Positions 45,451 to 55,988 of a DNA stretch of 64,000 nucleotides are shown here, one piece after another. Below the pieces are notes generated by a model. That model was not told where the DNA came from, did not search any database, and saw nothing but the letters and a program-made list of their open reading frames with translations. The stretch lies in NCBI GenBank assembly GCA_029953675.1, contig JAMWBK010000003.1, positions 1,922,001 to 1,986,000 of the forward strand. Reading direction: 5' to 3'. Each line of letters begins with the position of its first letter. Position 1 is the stretch's first letter. The DNA comes from Rhodosorus marinus (taxonomy: Eukaryota; Rhodophyta; Stylonematophyceae; Stylonematales; Stylonemataceae). Position numbers and translations under genes: made by a program.

Positions 45451-46277
45451 GACGCCGAACGACAGAATGAACAACACGAAGCGAGGATACGCCTATGCCC
45501 TCGGACGATCGCAGAGTACTTTTCTTATGCTTGATATCGGTACAGCGCAGTTTTGTAAGACTATGGGTAGAAAGTCGCCAACGCGGTCAAGCAGAAGACA
45601 TTCTTGACGCAGCTGAGTAAACATTCGTCTCCGCAAGGTCTATGCCCGGACTGGATTCACAGCGAGGTTGTCAAGTGGTCCAAGCAAGAGCAGAGCGCGA
45701 CTGACGAAGGAAAATAATTCTAGATTGCTTTCAAAGAGACGGCAGCTTCCCGGAAAGCTAGCCACTCGAGTAAGAATTGGAGGTCTGAGCATGAGCAATA
45801 GCTCTCGGTGCAACGGCTAGGACACAAGACTACCAACCCCTCTTCCTAGTTGTTCGCGTATTCCCTGATGCTTGCCTCCACTTCAATACGAACCATCCAC
45901 CACAATCAGAATCTCACAATGGCCAGGATTTCGCGGTTAATGGAAAGATCTGTTCGTGGGTCCAGCAGTGCCTAAGAAACGCCGCGGTATTCCGAGGGTT
46001 ATGCTGCACACATGTGCATTCTTACTAGTCAAACTGAATAAATCATTGGAAGAAAATCATCAAACCCCAAGAACCACTGGAAAAGATCGCGCCCGTTTAC
46101 GGATTTACGTGGACCAAGATCACAGAAACAAAACCATGTCGCCCATGACTGATATGAAAGCACTGATCGATCGCTTGAGCAACCTCTTTCACCCTCGCTA
46201 GCGTAAACCCAACAACAAATTGCCAGAAACCAAAAAAAAACCACAACTAAAAGATAAAAGCGAAGAGAATGCAAAAA
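45451..46277. other. intergenic, reticulon gene to tRNA
   Basis: No gene. Short open frames only; nothing recognised. Confidence 0.4.
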
Positions 46278-46361
46278 TGATGAGAGTGGGATTCGAACCC
46301 ACGCCAACAGATGTTGACTGCGACCTGAACGCAGCGCCTTAGACCGCTCGGCCATCTCACC
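46278..46361 (-). tRNA. tRNA-Leu(CAG): tRNA-Leu(CAG)
   Basis: 84 nt on the minus strand, folding as a class II tRNA. The acceptor is GGTGAGA with TCTCATC (one G-U pair), discriminator A. The D arm contains GCCGAGCGGTCTAAGGC, and the anticodon stem CTGCG/CGCAG has loop TTCAGGT, hence anticodon CAG. There is a long variable arm (AACA..TGTT), and the T arm is GTGGG-TTCGAAT-CCCAC. The A/B-box promoter elements are therefore intact. There is no intron and no encoded CCA, as expected for a eukaryotic nuclear gene. The long variable arm and A73 fit leucine identity. Confidence 0.97.
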
Positions 46362-46477
46362 ATTACCCAGTACCACCGATTTTAATATATAATATATTTA
46401 AAATAAACCTGGAATTTTTGAGGGCCAAACTCTTGTTGGGCATGTGGTTTGGAAGCCGAAGAAAGCTTGCACCAGAA

Positions 46478-47553
46478 TTATGAACAGTACCAATCCAAAG
46501 CCGAGACAAGAACAAACGATCCAGGAAGCACGTCACTCGGCAGGTTCTTAGCTCGGAAGTCGTTCCTTCCTTCAGATAGTCTGCCAAAGGATAGTATTGG
46601 CGACGGAAGTGGGTTTCGGAACTTGATGCGTTTGACATTTTCGCCTTACCAGCCGGTGGGGCCTTTTTGCGGGTAATTCCTTAGGGTGGGACCCGAGTAA
46701 GTGGTGGTACACACCTTACGAGGTCGAATTTCGGAAGGAAAGAGGTTGAGCTCCTTGGGATCCGATCCGGATTTCTGAGGGTTTGTTTCAGATTGAGGAG
46801 GCGACGGTGGAAATTGTCAGTCAGCTGAAGTTGCCAGGCATAGTGAAAAGGGCTACGGTCCGTTATGGAACTTCTAGCGTACTTTCGAACCTTCACCAGT
46901 GAATCTTTATGGGTTGCGGCTCCGTTGAAGCGAAGGGAGGCAAGGTGTTCGAGGTAAACTGTGTACGCTTTTGAACGTTTGAAGATGCTGCTCACCGCGG
47001 GGAGAGAGGCCTTGCACTATTTTAACGGATTGGAGGGTGGTGTGACCACCCACGCGTCCGTTTTCAGGACCGTTGGCATAGTATTCTTCCGACTGCAAGC
47101 CACGTGAGGATACAAGAATGAATTGCAAGTTGCTCAACGCTCCAAGCGATGTGAACTTGCTATAAGGTGTAAATTTCTGTGAAGCTTCGAGGGAATGGTT
47201 TTCGGCACCTTTTCGGTTTGGAAGAGGGTAGACCGTGGGATGAAAGCAGACAAGGGCAAAGCGGATAACGTCCAAGCTTCTGCGAGCAGAGATGAGCGGG
47301 TGTGCTCTTGAACGGACAGAATGCACGAGAATATTCTCGGATGACTATTTCAAATCCTTCGCCGAGCTTGTGGACGGCTTACCGACAACAAAATCACGCA
47401 ACTCGCCCCTCCCCCGCCCCGGGAAGTGCTAATCAACAAAGAGGGAATCCAGATCATGGAAGAACAACCTTTCCACAAGCAGAGTCTCCTCACAAAATTC
47501 ATTTTGCCAACTAGATCCATCCATTCACATTCTGTAGCCTCCACATCCGACAT
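46478..47553 (-). CDS. unrecognised five-exon protein
   Basis: A gene visible only after splicing: 47553-47383, 47344-46996, 46958-46720, 46679-46650 and 46621-46478, giving 310 aa. Every phase agrees. Donors are GTAAGC, GTGAGC, GTAAGG and GTAAGG, and introns are very short (28-39 nt). Exon 4 is only 30 nt. The N-terminus (MSDVEATECEWMDLVGKM, then Arg/Ser-rich with hydrophobic patches) could be an organelle-targeting leader. Later segments include SEEYYANGPENGRVGGHTTL, YLEHLASLRFNGAATHKDSL and NLPSDVLPGSFVLVSALDWY before the stop. I recognise no domain. The unusually short introns, compared with 60-150 nt elsewhere, are the main reason for caution; part of the model could be wrong. It lies just upstream of the tRNA on the same strand. 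Confidence 0.42.
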
Positions 47554-48216
47554 CCATCGATCACTAACGCCAAAACTCGATCACGCAATCCATCTCCAAA
47601 CTATCACAAAACACACAGCCAGTCTTAAGTAACATATTAAGCAAAGCTCCAAAATCCTTCCGTTGAAGTGAAACACTTGTAACCCTTTTTCACCTCTCAA
47701 AATTGAATTGGAAATTTTTTCACAGATTTTTTTTTGTTTTGGGTCATCCCGATCGCTGCGGTCATCCCGCAAACAAACATTCCTATTAATATTTAAGAAT
47801 AAAACATGAATGAGATTAACGTATCTCTACATCACAAAAATAATGGAAATACTATATTCAGCAATCCGGCATTGAATAATGATTCATGTTTTTTAAGAGT
47901 TATTACTCGTGATATTTGTATTTCAGCGGAATATCTTCTTTTTTGGTAATATTTGTAAGGAATTGGATGGGTTTGGCGCGGCGGTTGGGCTTTGTTAGAG
48001 AGTGGATGGAACTGGATGGAGTTGGATCGAGGTGAGGAACTGGTTTCATGACTATATAAGGCAGACGATCACTGGATTATTGAGCAGTTCCGAGTCTGGT
48101 ATGATACTTATTACAACGTATGTGAAGATTGGACAGAGAATGTGGTCAAGAGTTTTTTGTGGGTACATAGTGAGTTAGTTAAAATTTTCGGATTTTGTTT
48201 GTTCGAGGTTTGACGA
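47554..48216. other. intergenic upstream of the NmrA-like gene
   Basis: AT-rich, no gene. A TATATAAGG element at about 48052 lies ~165 nt before the NmrA-like ATG and may be its TATA box. Confidence 0.4.
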
Positions 48217-49173
48217 ATGGAGAAGACAACGTTGATGGTTATCGGTGCGAGTGGAAAGGTTGGCACAGCAACGTTGGAAGCCTTGTCTGCCATGCATGAC
48301 CCGGAGACTACTATGATTCTCGCCGGGGTTCGAAACGTGGGAAAGGTGGAGGCGCTGAAGGCGTTGCCCGGAGTTGAAGTTCTGCATGCTGAGATGGGGG
48401 ATCCAAAACTGGCGACCACTCTCATCGGTGTGGATTCTCTTTTCATAGTCAGTCCATCGACGACAGACTGTGCTCCGCTCGTTTTGAAGACTATGAAAAG
48501 TGCCGCAGCAGCTGGTGTAAAGCACGTCATGGTTGTGTCGGTGATGACCGCCGGCCGTGATTCGATCTACGGCAGACAGTTCGGGTATATTGAATGTGGC
48601 ATCAAGTTGCTGGGTTTCGAGTACACAGTTCTTAGACTCCCACTTTTCATGGAAAACTACTACGCGTCCAGGGTAAGCTCGAGCAAGGTTTTTATTGGTA
48701 GTAGGTCGTCCAAGCTCACCAGTTCTCTCCCGATTTGCTTTCAACAGGATGGAATTGTTTCGGAATCGGTCCTCTACTCGCCAGTAGATCCTTCCAAACC
48801 ATATGTGCCTGTTGTTGTTGCTGACGCAGGGAAGATGGCGGCGAAAATTATGCTTAACCCTCATCCACACAATGGGAAGATTTACAAGGTGACGGCCCCA
48901 GCGCACACTTTTGGGGAGGCCGCCGCTCAGTTCAGTGCTGCCCTGGGGAAGGAAGTCAGCTTTGTACGGATTCCATACGAGACAGCTTTGCAGGCCTATA
49001 TGGAGATTGGCTTCGAGAAGTGGCAGGTTGTGGGTGTGCTTGAGCTCTACCGTGACATCGATAACGGCAACTCGATAGCTACCACTTACAGTCCGGACTA
49101 CGAAAATGTAGTGGGTGCTCCTCAGACCGACCTAGCAACATGGGTGAAATCAGCAGCCCCCTATTTCACCTAG
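48217..49173 (+). CDS. NmrA-like NAD(P)-binding Rossmann protein
   Basis: Atypical short-chain dehydrogenase family. The dinucleotide-binding start is LMVIGASGKVGTATLEAL (GxxGxxG). AGVRNVGKVEAL and GVDSLFIVSPST follow, then HVMVVSVMTAGRD, the position of the SDR active-site Ser, without the usual YxxxK. Lack of YxxxK suggests a redox-sensing or reductase-like NmrA/QOR2-type role rather than a classical dehydrogenase. The frame is open throughout (318 aa), but a 75-nt segment at 48673-48747 has perfect intron ends (GTAAGC...CAACAG), no stop and a length divisible by three. Removing it gives 293 aa and joins NYYASR to DGIVSES, which fits the family better. C-terminal part: YVPVVVADAGKMAAKIML. 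Confidence 0.86.
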   Translation: MEKTTLMVIGASGKVGTATLEALSAMHDPETTMILAGVRNVGKVEALKALPGVEVLHAEMGDPKLATTLIGVDSLFIVSPSTTDCAPLVLKTMKSAAAAGVKHVMVVSVMTAGRDSIYGRQFGYIECGIKLLGFEYTVLRLPLFMENYYASRVSSSKVFIGSRSSKLTSSLPICFQQDGIVSESVLYSPVDPSKPYVPVVVADAGKMAAKIMLNPHPHNGKIYKVTAPAHTFGEAAAQFSAALGKEVSFVRIPYETALQAYMEIGFEKWQVVGVLELYRDIDNGNSIATTYSPDYENVVGAPQTDLATWVKSAAPYFT

Positions 49174-49484
49174 ACCATATCTACTCAGTAGACAACAGGG
49201 CGTTGAGCCCTGTATAGATCACGATGCAAAAGCACGATGTACAGATTATTGAAGAAAGAGTGATAACACTATGCAGGAAGCATCTACTTCCACTCGGAAT
49301 CTGGTTCCCTATGTCTAAGCAACAGCGGGGAGAGCTTTATGAGGTCCTCTATTTGGCCGAGCTACAATCCGGGACGGTTGGCTTTACACGCTTGCAGACT
49401 GCGAGCTAGTCAGCTCCATCCAGCATGAAACATCAGAAGTCCTTGTCGGAGACAACTCGGTGAGTATCGCGATGTGGACAGTAT

Positions 49485-49735
49485 AGCATGCAGTTGGCGG
49501 GTAAAGATCACTAGACGAGATGGAGATACAGAATCTCCGTGATGAAATGAGTACCTCCCATTCAGAGAGCTAACAGGGCAACCGATGTATTTAGCTCAGC
49601 TCACGCCACCAGATATTCAGTTCGCGGTACGGAAAAGTTGTCAGCTAAACTCGGTAACCGAAAGCAGAGGGATTCGGTTCAGGCGAAATATATCTTCCGG
49701 GCACCTGAGCGATACGAAAGACATCGAAAGCAACA
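49485..49735 (+). pseudogene. decayed Ty1/copia reverse transcriptase fragment
   Basis: One frame reads WRVKITRRDGDTE, then two adjacent stops, then PFRELTGQPMYLAQLTPPDI and QFAV. These are the end-of-RT signature of copia elements (LGxxxxRDxD; Y/F-RELxGSLxYLAxxTRPDIxFAV). The next block continues as KYIFR in one frame and LSDTKDIES in the next, matching RYLKGTKD with a frameshift near 49705. Stops, an internal deletion between the first two blocks and the frameshift show it is dead. No LTRs, integrase or RNase H were recognised nearby. Confidence 0.72.
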
Positions 49736-49783
49736 GCCGAATACTCTCCGAGCATTCAGAATCAAACCCCTCCAAAAACAAAA

Positions 49784-49801
49784 ATATATATATATATATA
49801 T
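49784..49801. repeat. (AT)n microsatellite
   Basis: About nine AT units. Confidence 0.9.
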
Positions 49802-50141
49802 CAAGGACACCCTGTCCAAACACAATGACAGTCTGTCCTTTTCTCATAAAGACGGCCTGTCCTTCGAAATTTCTTCGTTCAGAAAAGATGCTTCTGGAAA
49901 ACGATATTTTGCTGTTGGGACGATTGGCAGTTCGGGCGAGGAGAGAGTGGAGGGGTGGGGAGGGGGGAAGGATGGAGTTGAGGGAATGTAAGGATGACAA
50001 AGGGGTTTGGAACAGAGTTTGATGTATTCTATGTTTATGGATGGAAGTAGGAATAGACTAAGCAGTTGTTTTCGTTGCTTAGGGATTAGGATTTTTTGTT
50101 TTGGTGGTGTTATCTTGGTTTAGAGTCTTTCTGTTGAAGTG

Positions 50142-51208
50142 ATGGCGTATAAGGTGCCTGTTCAACAGGGTCCCTCTTTTGTGGATGATGTTCTAAAGAA
50201 TGTTGATACGTTGCCTCAGACTTTGAGGAATGTATATGGGCAGATTAAGGATTTGGATGTTCAGTTGAAGCGTAAGCTTTTAGGCCCGTTGATTTCTTAA
50301 GCTTTCGTTTTGGGGCTTCGTGAGATGCTGAATTCGTTCTTTCATGTCGTTTGGAATGGATTAGAAATTGAGGAAGAAGCTAATGAGTCTTTGGGTAGTG
50401 CTGCTGAAGGGGCGACACTAGCAGATCATGAGGTCGCTCAGGAGGAGTTGAGGAAGAGCGCGGACGTCGTTCATGCCAACTGCGCAGAGGTAAGGAAGCG
50501 CAAATTACTCGTCATGCTCTGGGTTGCGGTCCCCAGGAGACGACTAACTCGGAGGTGAAATTTGTTTGGTTCCCTAGTTGGCGGACAAAAAGATTGCCCT
50601 CGCCCAAAATGCGTCGGATATTATCGCCACTGTAATCCGAGGAATAGATGACAAGCTGTTGAGGTTTGAGAATCAGCTGCGTAAGGAAGGTCGCTGGCCC
50701 GCGGACGCGCCGCCGACGAAAGTACCAAAAACTGTCGCAAGAACTATCCCGACGCCAGAGGTAAAGGCAAACGCCCCAAGAAAAGCGAGCGTTCTCGTTC
50801 ACCCACCACAAGGCATGCGAAGCTCTGGATCTGGGCTTGCAGATGATAACGTTGTCGACCCGAACGAGTGCGTTGATCCCACAAAGTTTTGGTTCACTAA
50901 GAGCTCAACACTGTTCCTTGAGATCGCTAATAACCTGTCCTGAACCTTTTTTTTTCCGGTTAGGCCCCGCTATTGCAGCTGCAGACAGGTCTCATTCGGG
51001 GAAATGATTGCTTGTGAAAATGCGGAGGTACGTTTCATAGCTCAGATGACTCCCACACCCAGAACACACGCATTTCTTCTAAATCGGTGTTGTCATGAAT
51101 GGAAAACTACAGTGCCCGTATGAATGGTTCCACGTCCAATGCGTGGGCCTCACCCAAATACCTTCAGGTACATGGCGGTGCCCAGATTGCAGAAGGTTGA
51201 GACACTAA
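50142..51208 (+). CDS. ING-family chromatin protein with C-terminal PHD finger
   Basis: Five exons: 50142-50271, 50365-50489, 50578-50867, 50964-51027 and 51113-51208, 234 aa. ING proteins are subunits of histone acetyltransferase or deacetylase complexes and read H3K4me3. The N-terminal ING helices are VDDVLKNVDTLPQTLRNVYG and QIKDLDVQLK, continuing through LADKKIALAQNASDII. After a basic/proline linker comes the PHD finger, split by two introns: CSCRQVSFGEMIAC, ENAEC, EWFHVQCVGL and WRCPDC, a complete C4HC3 set. VSFGEMIACEN and WFHxxCVGL are hallmark ING residues; the acidic and aromatic positions for H3K4me3 reading look kept. The exon 3 donor (GTGCGT) was chosen because it restores DPNEPRYCSC. 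It is smaller than animal ING1-5 but similar to plant ING1. Confidence 0.9.
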
Positions 51209-51395
51209 CTCGTTGACAACCACTGGAGATGCTCATAAGATCATCTCACCAGCTCCAAGAAAAAAGCCGTAAATAATATTTAAAAGATTAAAACCAATCA
51301 CCTCCTACGATTTGCATACAAAAAAATGATCGAAAGCCTTCCAACCTGATGAAAGCCTATCCTCAGGCCGTATGACAGAGGAGCTAGGCGCCTTT

Positions 51396-52295
51396 TTAAG
51401 ACTCCGAATCAGCGCCGTCCGTCTCGACCCAGTCGTTCTCAATAAACTCGACGTTGTTCCTTAACCTCCGTATCTTCATATCTAACGCTTTTGCATCTTC
51501 CCTCATCATCCAGATCTCCATCTCGCGGTTGGCAATCTCCATATCTACTCTCCTCTGTCTCTCCTTGGCTTCAAGGATTTCCAACCTTACCCTCTCCACT
51601 TTACGGTCAAGGTCTGCTACTTTCTCAACTTCTAAATCGTCCATCATCTTTACACAAAACCAAAGAGCACATCCGTGAGTTGAGAATTGGGTACTGCGCT
51701 CAAAGAGTACCGGACCTTCTAGATAATGTGACTAGAAAACCTACGTGAAGCATACATAACTTTGCTAAAGGCACTCGTGTAGAGAAAAAAAATTAAAAAT
51801 CTCTAGGTGCATAGTTGACAACGTAACAATTCCGCGCGGAGAAGACTGGGAGCTGCCCGAAAGCGGTTGGCGTTTGAGACGGAGAATAATACCTCTAAAA
51901 GTTCTGGAACTTCGTTGGAGCCTCTTGTGACGGTCTTCCTTATAGCTTCCATTCTTCTCTCACACCAAACATGTGCGTACGATCGATTTCGCTGTGGAGC
52001 ACCTACACAAAAAGACCGCCGCCCCGCCCGATCGACTCGAACTCAGATTCTAGTGTATTTCAACAGGAAGAAAATCGGTAAGTCCTCGCTCACCTTGATA
52101 CCCCGGCGCGCCCCCACTTGACACTCCGGGAGAAGATATTGGATGTTGCTGGTCGTAAGGAGCTTCTGCCCTTCGAGTAGACCAAGACGAACCGGCATCC
52201 ATTGATGTAGGACTCGACCTCGATCCTCCACCGCTTGACCTCTTCCGGAACAAGCTCGGATCATTATAATCTCCTACTTTACCTTCTTGCTCCAT
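51396..52295 (-). CDS. unrecognised coiled-coil protein
   Basis: Three exons: 52295-52094, 52002-51893 and 51647-51396, 187 aa with agreeing phases (donors GTGAGC and GTATTA). The first third is disordered and Ser/Gly-rich (RSSGGGSRSSPTSM). Next comes a basic patch, RSYAHVWCERRMEAIRKTV. The last exon is a continuous highly charged coiled-coil of ~65 residues (DLDRKVERVRLEILEAKERQ, MEIANREMEIWMM, LDMKIRRLRNNVEF) ending in acidic WVETDGADSES. I recognise no family; a small coiled-coil adaptor or complex subunit is possible. ATG 52295 is the first Met; the frame extends slightly upstream only to a GTG. The last exon could alternatively be a stand-alone gene starting at its own ATG. Confidence 0.5.
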
Positions 52296-53061
52296 GTTTT
52301 CATATGACTCCACTGCTTAGCTTCACATCGAACCACTTGCGAATACTCTTTCCTCACCGCCCCCAAGCGCGATATAACCAGAGTCTCTGGAACAGCGATG
52401 TAAGTAGGACAACATGTCCTGAGGGTTGCTTACGAGGGCTCCAGATGGCTGAAAGGTACTCAGTTAAGATTGTTTTGAAAAGGACTGAGCTGTCTTAAGT
52501 AGACGGGAGGAAGATGGAGTACAACAAGTACCGCAACGCTTGCTCCTGAGTTGAAAAAGAGAAAAATAAGAAAAAAAGGAAAAAAGTGCGCAGAGAAAAC
52601 CGATTTGGGACAATATGTCCAGGTCGGCGGGGTTTGGATTGTAGGGACTACCTGGTGAAACGTAGTCGATACGGCGAAGCGTTTATCACGCTTCTTACGT
52701 AGCTGGCCCCGTTGTCTCTCAGTCGCATTTACACTTTCCGAGTCAAACTGCTCTAATCTGATTGTAGAAAGGCTCGTTTTATCCTATAGATCGATCCTTG
52801 TATTTTTTTCTTTCGTTAACCCCAGTGTTTCCACCAACAGCTTGGATGATGTGGAGTACCAGGCCACCGCAGCTTCTGAACGACCATAGAGGAGGCCCAG
52901 CACTCTGTAGCGCTTCTTAAAGAGTTCTGAAGGAACAGAGAGAGTTCTGAGGGTCAACCAATCCCTTGTCTCTCCGCGTCTAGGCCAGGAGCACCCAAAA
53001 GGTCTTGGGACAATTTACTGGTCGACGAATCGATGGTCCGGTTTGCAATTGGCGCATGGGC
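52296..53061. other. intergenic
   Basis: No gene recognised. Short open frames only. Confidence 0.35.
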
Positions 53062-53640
53062 TCAATGGACGTTGCTTTCCCAGAGACGAATCGTCATCAG
53101 CGGGCCTTCAAAACCAAATGCTGAGTCTTGATGGCAAGCAATCCCCGAACGACGAACGTAGAGTTTGACAGCGGGTTTGGGACGTTCTGTCCCACACTCA
53201 CGCAGCAGCTTGGATGGATAGTACTGTGACAATCTGTTTTGCGTTTCAGCCAATTCTCTTTTAAGACTCTCTAAACGGCTGGGCTCTACACCTACTGTTA
53301 TATATCATGTGACAACAATGGTACGTGGTAGTTCGGATAGACAGTTTTAAAGGACTGTTTCGCATTCCGATGTGAAGAAGAATCCGTCGTCGAAACTCAG
53401 CTTTGATATAGTGGGCAACGAGCGAGCGCCTTGCCGGAACCTTAGCAGGTTGGGATGTTCGTATGTAATGAAAGGCTCCTCACTCTCTGCCAATGCAAAA
53501 CAGAGTCGGAAGCTCCTCCGCACGGGAGGTCTGTAATGACATCTAACAGATAATCCTACGTTTAGGACGGACCGACGCTTAAGCAGGGCAGCGTCACGGT
53601 GGAGGGGCTGAATCAAGCAAGTCTGAAATAACGAAGAACT
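53062..53640 (-). other. possible coding exons, unresolved
   Basis: Two protein-like minus-strand stretches: one around 53530-53350 (AESEEPFITYEHPNLLRF; SKLSFDDGFFFTSECE) and one around 53280-53062 (RLESLKRELAETQNRLSQYY, a coiled-coil, then KLYVRRSGIACHQD) ending in a stop. Plausible acceptors precede both, but I could not join them into a consistent gene and no start was found. They could be exons of a small gene, or decayed. Confidence 0.22.
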
Positions 53641-53892
53641 TAGTTTTGAGAGTAGCTTATTAGCGTCCTGCCAATGAACAAGCTACCAGCAAGCTAAAAG
53701 CCAGATTGGCTGGAAAATCCAGGGCTGGGGCAGTCGGATGACCTCTGCGTCTTGATGCCCAAGCCATCTTTCGATGCTCATTTCTGCGATGAAGCATCCT
53801 TATGAGCTCTAAAATCTTGGCGGATGTCTCCATATCATGAACATTTCACGTTTAATTGTGAGAGGCTGGGGACGACTAAACAGTCTCCCTAT

Positions 53893-54579
53893 CTAAGCCG
53901 AATCGGCCTCGATTGCCAGGATAGCTGTGCGCTTGCTCGACATGGGATTCTGCCCCGTAATCAGTTTGCCATCAGCAACTGCATGTTCTGACCAAGCCTC
54001 CTTGATGTCGACACATCCTCCCAGCTCCTTCAGTTTCTCGTCGAGGAAGTAAGGTACGATCGACTGTAGACCGACTCCTTTCTCTTCCTCTGCTGTAAAG
54101 CCAGTTACGGTCTTGTCCTTAACCAGAGGCGTGCCATCCTCATTGGTCAACCCCAGAAGCGCTGCGGGTCCATGACACACCGCTGCGACGACGTTTCCCT
54201 TCCGATACACGCCTTCAAGCAGCTTCTTCACAGCTGCGGAAGTGGCGAAGTCGACCACGGTTCCATGTCCGCCAGCCGCAAACGCAATATCATAACTTTT
54301 ATCTTCTGATAGTAGCTGATCAACCGACAAAGAACTCTTCAACTTTGCCATACCAACCGAGTCTTCCATGAACTTGGTACCATCTGGAGTTATAAAATCC
54401 TTTGATATCGAGGACTGATCCATTGGCGGATCACCTCCCTTCACGCTCACGATATCGACATCGTATCCAGCTTCAGTGAATAGATAGTAAGGAGTTGCCA
54501 ACTCCTCCAGCCAAAATCCAGTAGCGTGTCCATTCATGTCATTCGCAGAAGTCAACAAGATGAAAACTGTCTTGCCCAT
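53893..54579 (-). CDS. DJ-1/PfpI superfamily protein (Hsp31-like)
   Basis: 228 aa, single exon, clear ATG. Class I glutamine-amidotransferase-like fold. The nucleophile elbow is AAVCHGPAALL (Cys followed by His), preceded by FAAGGHGTVVDF. The conserved early Glu sits in GFWLEELATPYYLF, which completes the Glu/Cys/His arrangement of Hsp31-type members. The sequence YYLFTEAGYDVDIVSVKGGD and the late VTGFTAEEEKGVG and GQNPMSS are typical of the glyoxalase III/Hsp31 branch. The likely role is methylglyoxal detoxification or protein-stress protection in the cytosol, as no targeting leader is present. Family assignment is firm; the exact substrate is inferred from the subgroup. Confidence 0.93.
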   Translation of the reverse strand: MGKTVFILLTSANDMNGHATGFWLEELATPYYLFTEAGYDVDIVSVKGGDPPMDQSSISKDFITPDGTKFMEDSVGMAKLKSSLSVDQLLSEDKSYDIAFAAGGHGTVVDFATSAAVKKLLEGVYRKGNVVAAVCHGPAALLGLTNEDGTPLVKDKTVTGFTAEEEKGVGLQSIVPYFLDEKLKELGGCVDIKEAWSEHAVADGKLITGQNPMSSKRTAILAIEADSA

Positions 54580-55988
54580 ATTGAAGTATTCAAAGTTGAT
54601 CTAGAAAGCCGCTTCCTCAGTTCTCTCCTAACCAATCCTTCAAAGTAACTCTGGTCGTCCTCAAGCTTTCTCGTGAGCTATAGCCTTCGTCAATAGTCGA
54701 GGTTTCAATTCACCCGAGCCGTGATTGCTGCATGGCTATCCCGCTCTTCAAAGTGTTTCGTTGGTGACAAGGTTTGGATGGTGAGCGGAAGAACACTTAT
54801 GGCTCCGGAAGCTGGAAGAATTGTTTTTAATTGTCAGACCAAAAGGTTGAACCGCTGTCTATAAGATCCGATACAGTGTTTCATGAGGTCGTCAGATGCC
54901 AGAATCGATGGCATATCATTTTAGAACTTACTTCCCATCCGTGGAGATCGGATGGAGAGGTGAAAGGAGGGGACCTAAGACGCGTCATCAGTCGATCGGG
55001 TTCAAGGCTTAACAACCCACGAGTGCATTTTCCTACGTCCGTCTTGCGAAAGAAAAAGTTGGACATCGGAGACATGTGGTGATTTGTTTGCCACACTGTC
55101 TCTTCCGCTCAGAACACCAAGAATACGGGTCCCTAGGAAGAGGTATCCGTCCTCGGAGGGAGTTTTGCGGACTTTTGTAGACAGGTAAAGCACAAACCTA
55201 AGCAAGGAATTCTCTGCATTATCCAAACTATGAGCTTCCGACCAAACCAGTCCCGCATCATCTAAGGCGTCTCCGACGTAACAGTTTCAGCAGGCGATAT
55301 CGGGACATATCGGCCTTGAAGCGCTCTCAGGAGAACGGGTTTACCAGACATGCAAGCACCGTCATCCACAGCAACGTCAGCCTTCAGGCAGAGGCTACAC
55401 GGTGGGCTGATTCCGGCGAATCTGGCGATCTAGTATTCTGAACAGACTTGTGAACGATGAGATCCTCCACAAGAGCTTATATCAAAAACCTGTGGCAGTT
55501 GACTTGCTGAAACAGTCGAGGAGCTGAACTGCTCGTCGTTGCCGTTGTCTTCGCTTCTGAGGAAGATATCACCATCTGTTTATTCCGAGGCTAACTATCC
55601 CGAGAAGCGGGGAAACAAGACGCTGATGACGCGCGTCTAGAAATAAAGCAGCGTTTGAACGCAAGAGACGCGCCCTATAGAGACTGTATAGGCTCCACTA
55701 CGGATAATCTCGCATGGTGTCCGGACCCTCTAACTACTTATCAATTACTCGAAAATAAGATAGACTCAAAGACAGCTCCGTGAGGAGGCTATCAAGACGC
55801 CCTGGGTCGCCACGAAAGAGAGCACAAAGGCAACTAGATCCTACACTATCCACCAGATGAATGTCTCGATTGTAGGAAAGCATTGCCAACATCTTCAAGG
55901 TGACGATGGCAACGAGATTGGGATGTTGAGGTTGGAGTTTGAGTGCTGTGGTGAAAGGCTGTAGTAGAATCAAATATAGTAAATAAAA
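54580..55988. other. intergenic with a dispersed repeat copy
   Basis: 1.4 kb without a recognised gene. It holds copy B of the dispersed element at 55766-55820 (minus orientation). The frame around it reads like a repeat-protein fragment (LVAIVTLKMLAML) but has no start or partner exon. Confidence 0.4.
55766..55820 (-). repeat. dispersed repeat, copy B
   Basis: Inverted relative to copy A at 37006-37060; they share ~55 bp, most positions identical, including GATAGCCTCCTCACGGAGCT. Confidence 0.75.

Larger units (their letters stand above)
49174..50141. other. intergenic with retrotransposon relic
   Basis: Contains the copia-type fragment (49485-49735), an AT dinucleotide run (49784-49801) and, just after it, three spaced copies of a 12-mer of the form GACxxxCTGTCC at 49806, 49827 and 49851. 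It then becomes G-rich up to the ING gene. No intact gene. Confidence 0.5.

Noticed and set aside
54881-55226. Minus-strand open frames upstream of the DJ-1 gene
   Set aside because: Protein-like in part, but no recognisable domain, start or consistent splice partners.
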